Assembly (NCBI GenBank): GCA_003024985.2
Contig: PXIH01S0003621.1
From: Euperipatoides rowelli
Lineage: Eukaryota > Onychophora > Udeonychophora > Euonychophora > Peripatopsidae
Strand: one strand, 5' to 3'
Length of the DNA: 10,344 nt
Position 1 is the stretch's first letter. Each line of letters begins with the position of its first letter. The notes below the pieces were generated by a model. It had not been told where the DNA came from. It worked only from the letters and a program-made list of their open reading frames with translations, and searched no databases. Below, one piece after another: positions 1-7,866 of the stretch. A program made the position numbers and the translations under genes.

Positions 1-196
1 TCCAATGAAAAATTACATTTTATAATTTTAAAAATAAAATAGATCTTTCTTTATAACTTATTTCACAAATTTAATTATCTTACTATCTTACTCTTTTTAA
101 AGTTTTTTGTCAAACCTTTAATGATTTAGTTTTTTTTTTTTCAATAATTAAACAAAATTTTTGATGTTAAAATCCTGACTTTGTTTGAAGAGCTTA

Positions 197-224
197 AATA
201 ATATTGTCTGTATACAATATTATT
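197..224. repeat. Hairpin, 11 bp perfect arms
   Basis: Arms AATAATATTGT (197-207) and ACAATATTATT (214-224) are exact reverse complements around a six-base loop. The arms are AT-rich, so this may simply reflect composition; no coding or RNA context is evident. Confidence 0.5.
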
Positions 225-432
225 TGTTGTATTAAAGATTACAACAACCCAAACAAAATTTCTGTAAAATAATTTTAAAATGAATAATTTATTTTAAGTT
301 AAATATTAAGGGAAGGGGAGGGGAAGACTGAGAAGAAAAATATTATTCATATTTTATTTATCAAATCTATTTTTAATGTTAAAATTTAATTTCTTTTATT
401 CTAAGAAAAATACCATTTCTGTTCACAGTCTT

Positions 433-440
433 TGACGTCA
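433..440. promoter_or_regulatory. Perfect CRE/ATF octamer TGACGTCA
   Basis: The palindromic octamer TGACGTCA is the consensus binding site of CREB/ATF bZIP factors. It sits about 2.3 kb upstream of the CNP start codon, just beyond the stop of the antisense reading frame at 446-616. No TATA box, CpG-rich stretch or start-site motif is evident nearby, so a promoter role is only a possibility. Confidence 0.3.
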
Positions 441-445
441 CATTG

Positions 446-616
446 CTAGGGTGCTTCTATTTGTTCCATCCATCCCCAATTACTTGACTTCCTATTCAGT
501 ATTTGGAAATATAATTCATATTTCCAGCTTTCAAGTTGTTTGGAATTTAATTTGATTTCTTGAGAGTCCAATAATCTTGTATCAATGCACAGCAATTTTA
601 GGTCCGCCATAACCAT
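446..616 (-). pseudogene. Antisense protein-like reading frame, unidentified (possible fossil exon)
   Basis: An ATG at 616-614 on the minus strand opens a 56-codon frame ending in TAG at 448-446. The first ATG has A at -3 and G at +4; a second, two codons on, has G at both positions. The residue mix is balanced (MADLKLLCIDTRLL at residues 3-16, then ESWKYELYFQILNRK), unlike the F/K/N/I/Y-rich translations of random AT-rich DNA here. The frame stays open upstream of the ATG back to a TGA near 640, and continues past the TAG for 14 further sense codons with Cys and Trp to about 401. That pattern suggests a longer coding segment with a premature stop: a retrocopy, a dead exon or a transposon fragment. 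I recognise no family. It could still be chance. Confidence 0.3.
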
Positions 617-1130
617 TTTGTCATAGAGATTTCCGATTTTACAGAAATTGGCATCTCACTTAATATTATTGTTATATAGATGATGGTTGTTCTTACTCAA
701 AATTTTCCTTATCAGAAAAAAATATCAGTTGCATAATTTATTTCTAATAATAATGTTTTTTCTTACCAATTGCCTAATATCCCCTAGGCCTACCTCACCA
801 TAGGCCATAAAAAAATGTATGTGCCTTTTTACCCCTCATCCATTCCTTGTTTCATTGTGTTTAATGCTTGTAATTCTTTTATGTTTTTCTTGGTTATTAA
901 TTTATTAAATACCGTAAATCATTTGATTCTTATCCAGCACTCTGGTTAAATTTAGCTAATTATTTATCAATCCACCCACCCATAATTAAATGGAAAAAAG
1001 GCTCATAGTAACCTTATTTATGTTCCTTTGTCAATAGTTGTAAGATTTGATGTCAAGGATATTGTATTTTCATGGAATCAGCATAATTTCTTACTAGTCA
1101 TGTGATTGCAGCATTCAGTGTTTCTTGACA

Positions 1131-1153
1131 GCAAGATCTCTTGGTCTTGCTTG
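1131..1153. repeat. Short hairpin with flanking CTTGACAG direct repeats
   Basis: AGCAAGA and TCTTGCT arms (about 1130-1151) face each other around an eight-base loop, and CTTGACAG occurs on both sides (about 1125 and 1149). This is small local structure in otherwise unassigned DNA. Confidence 0.35.
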
Positions 1154-1234
1154 ACAGTGTTCCAAACTCTTGCAAGTAGAAATGGTTACTGCTAATTGAT
1201 AATTGATTTTCTAATATTATTGAGTAGCTTAAAC

Positions 1235-1297
1235 ATTAAATATATAATACATAGCCTATGTCTGCATAGGCTATGTATTACTGTATATATATTTAAT
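1235..1297. repeat. Long imperfect palindrome around a 15 bp perfect hairpin
   Basis: AATACATAGCCTATG (1246-1260) and CATAGGCTATGTATT (1265-1279) pair perfectly over a four-base loop. Beyond a short asymmetric stretch (ACTGTAT on the right), the outer arms ATTAAATATAT (1235-1245) and ATATATTTAAT (1287-1297) pair as well. A palindrome this long with a tiny loop is a candidate miniature foldback element or a cruciform-forming site. Confidence 0.7.
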
Positions 1298-1329
1298 AAA
1301 TATACTAGTTATGATCAGGGTCTATCTCA

Positions 1330-1500
1330 GGCCTGACTTCATTAGTTGATAGACAGGCGATTCTTTTTGATAAATTCACCTCTAAATTTCTTACCTGCTA
1401 TCCTGGGTTCAAACCAGAGTCCCGATTGGAGTTATCTGGCAGATGTACTAGAGCTGCAAATAAACTATGTGCCCCTAAATGTAGGACGTCTAGATATAAA
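1330..1500 (+). mobile_element. Possible tRNA-derived SINE
   Basis: TAGTTGATAG at 1343-1352 fits the Pol III A-box pattern and GGTTCAAACC at 1406-1415 fits the B-box consensus GGTTCRANNCC. The boxes are 63 bases apart, longer than in most tRNAs but acceptable for a SINE head. The stretch has a higher GC content than its surroundings. It is not a tRNA gene: there is no acceptor stem or anticodon arm that I can fold. No clear 3' tail or target-site duplication was found, so the limits are approximate. Confidence 0.3.
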
Positions 1501-1750
1501 AATTCGCCTATACTCAGTATGATAAGGACATACAACCTTAGGCTTTAATATTGTGCCACATTTCTCTTAACAAATTTTTTATAACTAATATTAACAATCT
1601 AAATTAATATACTGTTTATTTAAGTTAATTATTTCCTTCATTGTAAATAGTCACTTATCTTTTTGGGCCTCTGACTATATTTGTAATTTATTTGACATAT
1701 ATATTTCCTTATGTATATAGTAGACCTATTTTATAGCTAAATAAACGTTT

Positions 1751-1769
1751 TAATAATAATAATAATAAT
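1751..1769. repeat. (TAA)n microsatellite
   Basis: About six uninterrupted TAA units in an AT-rich stretch. It is a simple repeat with no visible function. Confidence 0.7.
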
Positions 1770-2481
1770 TTGTGGATTCTAAATAATATCAAAATGGAAA
1801 TTCGGTTAAATAATTAAAAATTTTATTTGTGGGTGAAGGAGGGTGAAAAAATAATTTTTTTAGATAATAAAAAAAATTATTCAATAAATCTTATTGATTC
1901 CTGATCAAAATCTGAAAAAAAAAAGACATAGGCTATAGTTCTTAATTTTATAAACAATAATAGCCTAACTCTATTTATTAAAAATGACTAATGAGTATAT
2001 TGAACACACTGTATGTACAGTAGATGTCATTGTTGTTGTGTAAAGCACTTAGGTTGAGAGGAAAAGACCTGTGACCATGCCAAAACTTGCCTTTTAAAAG
2101 TAACAGACTTGAACAAAAGCTCACAAGTCATCAATTTGAAAAAAAAATACACAAAAATAAGTCGAAGGCAGTAATTTCTTCATATAGATTTATTAATTTG
2201 ATGGGGGAAATATTGCTATTTTTTTTTAGAAAAATAATATTACTCAAAACTTTCAATGCTTTGAGTCTGTTTGCCTTTACGATTTTTAATTTTACACTTA
2301 TATATGGAGATTGATAATTAATAATTTCATCATTAGCCTACTTGTAGCATTAGAAATGCCTTCACAGCTATAGTAATATATGAACAGGAAAGGCCAGCTT
2401 CTTCAACATTAATACTTAGAAAACATATACATTACATCTATATTTTATATTACGGTAATAGTTATTGTAAAAATTGAATAC

Positions 2482-2513
2482 CATCCAAATATCAACATCG
2501 GAATATTTGGATG
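2482..2513. repeat. Hairpin, 11 bp perfect arms
   Basis: CATCCAAATAT (2482-2492) and ATATTTGGATG (2503-2513) are exact reverse complements around a ten-base loop. It lies about 180 bases before the CNP exon acceptor. It may be the remains of a small foldback element; no function is evident. Confidence 0.5.
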
Positions 2514-2678
2514 TTTAAATTTTATATAAATGTAAAAAAAATTCTAACATTTATTTAGTAAAATATACATCTAGTAAACTGCACTTTAGACGTTTTGAAG
2601 CTACCACAATTTCGGTTGAATTATGTCTGCAGACAGGCAGGCATTTTTTTTATTTTATATATATATGTAATAGCATGA

Positions 2679-2695
2679 TCTTTTTTTTTACAGAG
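2679..2695 (+). other. 3' splice acceptor before CNP 5' exon
   Basis: A run of T followed by ACAG ending at 2693 is a strong polypyrimidine tract and acceptor. It lies 25 bases before the proposed start codon at 2719, which suggests the exon is preceded by at least one further exon, either 5' UTR or a short N-terminal coding piece. An AG two bases further on (2695) is a weaker alternative. I could not pick out the upstream donor within the window. Confidence 0.6.
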
Positions 2696-2718
2696 CTTTT
2701 GTTGGTGTAGAACACATC

Positions 2719-3373
2719 ATGGGACAGAAATTGATTATACAAGCCACTGAGGATGACTTTCAAACAAATTTTCCTTTTCTTCGAGATAAAAGAACTCTAA
2801 AAATAATGGAATCCTTCAATATAATGTTTATTCTTCGTGGGCTTCCTGGCAGTGGCAAATCTACTTTAGGCTGCCATCTTATGAAAATCCATCCACATGC
2901 CAAAATCTGTTCTGCAGATTATTACTTTCAAAGAGATGGAGTTTATGAATTTGATAAAAACAAATTAAAAGATGCACATCAATGGTGCCAGGATATAGCC
3001 AAAAGCTTTTGTTCTCAAGGAGCTCAAGTTATTATTGTTGATAATACAAATATCACTTTGTGGGAAGTTAAACAGTATTTTAGAATAGCTAATAAAAATT
3101 CCTATATTGTAATTATAGTTGAGCCCAATACACCATGGAAATTCAATCCAGAAGAACTTTCAAAAAAAACCAAGCACAATGTTTCTGTTAGTATAATCCA
3201 GGCAAGGTTAAAGCAATATGTTCAAATTATTCCTATTTATTTTGGGTTATTTTTAAGTAAAAGGGAATCCGATAGAATTTTTGACTTTGCTTATCAAGTT
3301 TACAGAAGTTGTTTAAAAGTTCCCATATTTATTGGTAGATTTTGTAACATCTGGATGGACATTAATTATAAAG
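2719..3373 (+). CDS. CNP: CNPase homologue, 5' exon: P-loop kinase-like domain
   Basis: First recognisable coding exon of a 2',3'-cyclic-nucleotide 3'-phosphodiesterase homologue; it encodes residues 1-218 plus the first base of codon 219. Seen: a NFPFLRDKRTL stretch at 18-27, as precedes the P-loop in vertebrate CNPases; Walker A GLPGSGKST at 41-49 (K47, S48); CSADYYF at 64-70; a Walker-B-like strand ending in VDNTN at 107-111; VEPNTPW at 134-140; and IYFGLFLSK at 173-181, matching the vertebrate LYFGWFL region. The family's N-terminal domain is polynucleotide-kinase-like and binds nucleotides. The middle part (ADYYF, GVYEF, DNTN) also resembles N4BP2L-type P-loop proteins, but the 2H domain in the downstream exon decides for CNP. 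Met at 2719 is chosen because it lies 17 residues before the FPFL motif, much as in vertebrates. The frame is open back through the splice acceptor at 2693, so an upstream coding exon cannot be excluded. The exon ends at a consensus donor (AAG|GTAAGT). Confidence 0.9.
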
Positions 3374-3737
3374 GTAAGTTGCAAAATAAATTCAATTTGA
3401 CTACCTTAATTAGTGTTAACGCCAAACATTATTAAGTAAAATTTTGCTTTTAAATTTTATTTTATTTAAATAGGCTATTTTGTTTACCATAATATCAATG
3501 TGGGCAATATAAACTAACCAATAAAATCTATCAATGCATTTGTATAAGGAACATTTCTAAGTATGGATGTATTGAATGTGTTCTATATTTAATCATGTGC
3601 AAATTGATTGTTTTCTCAGGTTCTTATGTCAAAGAGATCCTTATTGGACAATTATACTATATATAAAGAATAGCCAAGTAATATTTTCTCATATTATTCT
3701 TTCAAGGAAATAGAACAGCATTTAAACCCCTCTTTCA

Positions 3738-3761
3738 CCCCCCCCCCCAAAAAAAAAAAAA
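3738..3761. repeat. C11/A13 homopolymer junction
   Basis: Eleven C followed directly by thirteen A, inside the CNP intron. It sits about 120 bases beyond the last recognisable gag codons of the antisense BEL/Pao remnant. Such a block is prone to slippage and assembly error. Confidence 0.8.
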
Positions 3762-3880
3762 TAGTCCATCATTTCCCAATACATTTACAGCAGAACCTGA
3801 TTAGCAATACGTGGCTGGGTGAAATGATTAGTTGTCAAAGATGTTTGACTCTTAAAATCTGTAGTTACTGCTGTAGCAGT

Positions 3881-4590
3881 TTTCTCAAAATGAAGTTGTG
3901 TGTGGTGATAACCATTGCATGTGCGACGTTTACCAGATTTACAATGTTTAGGCTGCTGCTACCCCGTAAACAGTTGAAACATAGTTGACAACACTTGATC
4001 AATGCCTGACTGCTAGCTTGATGAATCCAACACACCTGTGTAGCTCATGTTGCTCTCCACAATGAAGACAATCTCCAAAAATAGCACCATGATATACTGA
4101 TGCAAATCTAGTCTTGTTATTTTGTAGGAGCAATGGTTTTGGTGACCACTGATGCAGCAGTAATGCCGGTGCACGTGATTAAAAAAACTTTGAAAATGAA
4201 AGTAGTTCATTTTTGTCCAATATTAGTTCCCATTCCCTATAAGAATTATTGTCCAACAGCTATGTGATGATGTGGACTAACATAACATCCCACTGATCAA
4301 CAGGAAAACCACCATGACATGAAATGGCCCTCACACATTTATTACTAGTGTCACCTAGCTTACTCAAAGCAAAATGAGTGTTACCTCCCTGATGTTTTGA
4401 TAATGCTGAACCAGGGTGTCGCAGGCCTCCATATAATTTATATTAGTAATGGAATAGATTGGATCAACAATGAAGCCTCTCCCTTTATTAAGTATTGTAG
4501 CTTCTGGGCACCACTTAGAACACTATTGTTATGTATTGAAGCAACAAACAAATCATGAAAACTTAGCCACTGGTTGTAACTACCAGAAAA
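3881..4590 (-). pseudogene. BEL/Pao retrotransposon gag remnant, antisense to CNP
   Basis: Read on the minus strand, successive blocks resemble gag of BEL/Pao LTR retrotransposons, in the family's order but spread over different frames. The blocks are: 4590-4450 (FSGSYNQW, SFHDLF, HNN, KLQYL, GEA, LIQSIP); 4446-4376 (NYMEAC, LVQHY); about 4340-4265 (PVDQWD, HIIT); about 4262-4188 (REWEL); 4076-4002 (DCLHCGEQHELHRC, a knuckle-like Cys/His cluster with C-x2-C-x3-H-x4-C spacing, then FIKLAV); 3984-3958 (LCFNCL); 3949-3881 (CKSGKRRTCNGYHHTQLH). In the family this part packages RNA through its Cys/His motifs. In-frame stops (e.g. after HIIT and SKFF) and several frameshifts show it is dead. No protease, reverse transcriptase or integrase is recognisable further along its direction. 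The family call is from remembered motif order. Confidence 0.75.
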
Positions 4591-4689
4591 TGATCATGGC
4601 TCACTTGTGGAGCATCATTGTTTGCCAATCTGACCTTAAGGGCATGAATCTTAGTGTCCAATTAGTAAACTCCAAGCCTTAAGCATCAT

Positions 4690-5890
4690 AATGTTGGTGA
4701 TCACAGTGTTGATAAATTTTCAGCTTGAACATGGTAATCTGGACTTCAAAACACATTTTGTTTTTAACAATATTTCCTTAATGCAACAAAAGAGTAGCCT
4801 ACAATTACAAACAATGGAGAAAGACTAATACACAATTGAAATGTTATCTAGCCTAATTGAATGAAGACATAATGACTTTCATTCACAGTCCCAAGAAATA
4901 TCCAAGGATAGTAAACAACACAAGGAATAATACATATACTACTAATACTGTTCACGAATGCTGTGGCACCATAACCACCATTATTAAAATATTGTTTAAT
5001 TTTGTAGCAACTATTGAACAACAAATCAATTCAAGATTACATACAACAATTTAAAACGTAGGAGATCTCAGAATTAAACCCCAATGAAAATTACAATCGA
5101 TGTAGACAGACTAGTTGAAATGTAGGACACATTTTATACAAGTACAGTAGCCTATACTTATGTGATTTTCAGATTTTGGACTCCGATCAAATATCGAAGA
5201 TTACACAATTAACATATCACTATATTAATAACACAATACAGTAATAGTAGTATGAATAGCTAAAATCACTAATAATTTGCAATTACAAAACAGGTTGGTT
5301 ATATCATATAAGCCCATTTTCTAACAAGCACATCAATTTCCCCAGAATGAATAATGATTCGAAATATAAAAATCACTTCAAATGCACAAATGACAGTGAA
5401 AACATTAATTGTAATGATTTACAAATCATAATAAATCATTATTCCATGCAATTTTAACTAACACATGGCTGATTCCATTCTTAATCTTTTCAAATTGCGT
5501 AGAAATTAGAATCGTCCCTGATGGACCAATGTTTAGCATAGGAATAAGCAATCGTAACATTGTAGATTTACCAATAACAATGAAAAACAGTACACAATAT
5601 AATCTATGATGAGGCATCGTGTTTGTTCTATTATTATTGGCTACTAACNGATAAGAATACATAAAAACAATACATAAGACCGTATCTGACACTATCATTT
5701 TACAAGTACAGTCTGCACAGATTCTAGTTGAAAACCCTTACAAACCCAGCAACTAGTGACATCTAGTGAAAAATTGAGAAAATAAATTAATGGTCATTCT
5801 AATAAATTTTCTAATGAAACCTATTACATTAATCACAATTGCAAATTATTTTTAATAGAATTCATAAATAATATAGACACAACACTCACC
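4690..5890. other. Unassigned intronic stretch, possibly leader/LTR of the BEL/Pao remnant
   Basis: This lies upstream of the gag remnant in its minus-strand direction, where an untranslated leader and 5' LTR would be expected. I could not identify LTR ends, a primer-binding site or a second LTR copy. The open stretches at 4857-5054 (+) and 5426-5698 (-) have no recognisable motif; the latter contains the N at 5649. TACAAGTACAGT occurs at about 5138 and 5701, too short to define LTRs. Confidence 0.3.
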
Positions 5891-5909
5891 TGCCCTAAAC
5901 AATACTGAG

Positions 5910-6724
5910 TTGCCGACCTATCTTCTAGGTATTCCTATCTTTCAAGATAACGGTAGTCTATTCTGGGTTTTAGGCGAACTAAAAAAAATCAACACCAATT
6001 CTGTTGAGTCACCCGATAGAGTTCCTAATTTTATTCTCAAGCAGTTTGTTAAAGAGATCTGTGAGCCTGTTACCTTTCTGATAAATCGATCTTTAAATAT
6101 GTGTTAGCTACCGTCCATTATCCTGGCTAGGTCCGCCTTTCTCATACCATTTCTCAAAAGTGGGAATCCTTCCAACCCAAGTATGATCAGACTGACATCC
6201 ATATTGTATGTCTTAGCTAAGATGTAAAAAACACATTTTCAATTTGATATTGCCGGATGTAATTCAAGTGGATGATCGACAGTTTGGCTGTCTCCCAGAG
6301 CATTTACTACTCAGTATATCTTAGCATACATTGAAATTATATTGAGATCATAGATAAACTTAATAATAAGGCTGTTAATAGTAGTCACTGTCGAGAAGGT
6401 CTTTGATCATTTGGATCATAATATTTTTATAAATCATTGATACACATGCAACTATCCCCACTTGATATAAAAAGGTTAACGTGATTTTTGTCAGATAGAT
6501 TGCAAATACTAAAAGTGTACAATAAGGATCAAAGGTTTGAGTTTGGTTGCTCTAATAAAGTTCCCCAATGGTTGGTGTTGGGAGGACTATTTTTCACAAT
6601 AACTACTAACAATATTGCCAAAAATATTCTGAACTATTTCAAAAACATAAATGACCTCACTATAGTTTGTATTGACACCAGTTTGAATATGATAAAAGTT
6701 GTTCAGACAGCTTTAAACCAAATC
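5910..6724 (+). pseudogene. Non-LTR retrotransposon (Jockey/CR1-like LINE) reverse-transcriptase remnant
   Basis: Decayed reverse-transcriptase domain in the same direction as CNP. Block A (5910-6224, one TAG at 6105) holds LKKINTN, SPDRVPNFILKQF, EPVTFLINRSL and, past the stop, FLKSGNPSNPS, the usual N-terminal RT region. Block B (about 6271-6293, another frame) has RQFG. Block C (6390-6437) has VEKVFDHLDHN, RT motif A with its aspartate. Block D (6488-6724, a third frame) has FGCSNKVPQW and LVLGGLFFTI (motif B region) and then TSLNMI, VVQTALNQIQ, which follow the catalytic motif in these elements. The catalytic YADD box itself is missing: the sequence runs NINDLTIVC where it should be. With three frame changes and several stops it cannot be active. 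The 5' endonuclease is not seen, and the domain stops at 6724 against a hAT-like end. Confidence 0.75.
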
Positions 6725-6775
6725 CAGGGCCAGATCTAATTTTCTAGGGGCCCTGAGCTTGAGGTTTTTACGGGC
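6725..6775 (+). mobile_element. hAT-like transposon terminus
   Basis: CAGGGCCAGATCTAATTTTC followed by TAGGGGCCCTGAG and, later, CGGGCCCA resembles the CAGGGCC-type terminal inverted repeats of many animal hAT elements. It starts exactly where LINE similarity ends, as expected if it inserted into the LINE. No matching right end or eight-base duplication (left flank ACCAAATC) was found in the window, so it may be a truncated copy. The interior up to about 7500 shows no transposase that I recognise. Confidence 0.45.
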
Positions 6776-7542
6776 CCACTTATTTTTAAAATTTTAAATA
6801 TGGCAGTAAATTTATACTGTTGGTGAAGTTACTGGTTGGCACAGAGTAGAAAACATACAGAGAGGCCAAAGCATGGTGGTAGCTTTCATTCTATTGCAAC
6901 ACTTGTGATGTCATGAAACGTCAGCACAGCCATCGTCATAGTAAGTATAACGGTCATTTAACTAATATGCAGTAAGCATTAACATTAATAATACTGCAAT
7001 TATTAAATATTTATTTTCAAAACTTCTTTGATAAAGTATTTTGCAGTGGAAGTTAATTTTTAATAAATTAAGACGATTATAAATTAAAAAACAAGGAATT
7101 TAATTTATATTAAGTAAAACAACTTTTATCTTAAAGAAATGTATTATGTTGACGTCTTTGTTTTTTAGACATTCTGAATTTCAGCAAATAAACAAACAGG
7201 TCTATAAATTATTGCAAAAACAAAATGTATAGCCTACGTTTGTTTAATTATATATAAATTTTACTTTAAATAAAAAATCTAAAAATTATTAATACATTAA
7301 AAGTTAGTCAGCGACACTCAGCAAAAAATAACTCATAATCTTTGATATGTAACAGCTTATCTGCACACAGCCTTATTTGAGATTTCAAATAATGTTTAAG
7401 ATTTTTATTTCTAGCCTGAATTAAAGATTATCCATATAGAAATTATGAATATATAGCAAGCTTCCATACAGTATGAAGTTAAGAGATAGTAATTTGTCTT
7501 TAATTTTATTATTTTCAAACATTTATTAGAACTAAAAATATT
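6776..7542. other. Unassigned intronic DNA
   Basis: AT-rich sequence with no supported gene in either strand. The left part, to about 6960, is less AT-rich and may be the interior of the hAT-like element. TGATGTCA and ACGTCA half-sites occur at about 6907-6922; nothing ties them to a promoter. Confidence 0.4.
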
Positions 7543-7544
7543 TA

Positions 7545-7703
7545 CAGTAAACTCACGGTCAAAAGCATGCACTTACAGTATATTCGTTCATTTTTCAAAA
7601 TTTGGCTGGTGCTTTTACCCGATATGCGCTTTTATATTCATTCATTTTTCAGAATTTCCCTTGCGCTTTTACCCAAGAACTGCTTTTAACCGAGAGTTTA
7701 CAG
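7545..7703. mobile_element. 159 bp pogo/Tigger-like MITE with TA duplication
   Basis: The left end CAGTAAACTCACGGTCAAAA and the reverse complement of the right end, CTGTAAACTCTCGGTTAAAA, agree at 17 of 20 positions and the match continues into AGCA. Each end is flanked by TA (7543-7544 and 7704-7705), the target duplication of Tc1/mariner-pogo transposons. The inside is too short for a transposase, so mobilisation would need one in trans. TGCTTTTA-like subterminal motifs recur at about 7610, 7628, 7663 and 7682. It sits 163 bases before the CNP 3' splice site. Confidence 0.8.
7579..7686 (+). repeat. Two tandem 54 bp units inside the MITE
   Basis: Unit 1 (7579-7632) and unit 2 (7633-7686) align without gaps at 43 of 54 positions. 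Both contain TTCATTTTTC and GCTTTTACCC. This is an internal duplication within the MITE, older than very recent because about 20% of positions differ. Confidence 0.75.
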
Positions 7704-7866
7704 TAGGCCTATGTGTTCAAACATTCATTCTGAAATATTAATTTTTATTTATTTTATTGGGAAAGAATTTATATTTTTATTTGATTTTTTGAAGTTCTAA
7801 TAAATAAGATATAATTTATTATTGGTATGTGTTTATTTAACTTTTATATTTTTGAATTAATTTTAG

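Larger units (their letters stand above)
1..2678. other. Upstream AT-rich region, mostly unassigned
   Basis: Apart from the items listed separately (antisense frame 446-616, CRE, hairpins, possible SINE, TAA tract) I see no supported gene. A G-rich purine run lies at about 309-326. The open stretch at 2087-2314 gives an F/I/K/L/N-rich peptide typical of chance reading through AT-rich DNA, with no motif. If the acceptor at 2693 is used, a 5' exon of CNP should lie here or further left. Confidence 0.5.
3374..7866 (+). other. CNP: CNP intron, phase 1, filled with decayed transposons
   Basis: A 4493-base intron inferred from a consensus donor (GTAAGT at 3374-3379) and an acceptor ending TTTTAG at 7866. 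The exon halves share a phase: one base of the split codon lies upstream (G 3373) and two downstream (AT 7867-7868), giving GAT (Asp). The resulting order, P-loop domain then HCTT domain, matches the family. The intron has no convincing host exon in either strand; it holds remnants of a BEL/Pao element, a LINE, a hAT-like end and a MITE, each listed separately. A transcript read across 3373/7867 would settle the junction. Confidence 0.85.

Noticed and set aside
1343-1415. tRNA gene
   Set aside because: A- and B-box-like words are present but no cloverleaf or acceptor stem can be folded.
2087-2314. 75-codon open frame on the plus strand
   Set aside because: The peptide is F/I/K/L/N-rich with no motif, as expected from AT-rich non-coding DNA.
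4013-4210. 65-codon minus-strand open frame
   Set aside because: It is an out-of-phase shadow of the gag remnant; the Cys/His block lies in another minus-strand frame.
4470-4682. 70-codon plus-strand open frame
   Set aside because: The opposite strand carries the gag blocks; this frame has no recognisable motif.
5426-5698. 90-codon minus-strand frame containing GKST
   Set aside because: GKST alone lacks a Walker A glycine pattern, the frame includes an ambiguous base, and no domain follows.
7827-7866. ATG at 7827 as the start of a separate gene
   Set aside because: The stretch to 7866 translates to hydrophobic intron-like sequence, and a TTTTAG acceptor at 7866 restores the CNP frame from the 5' exon.
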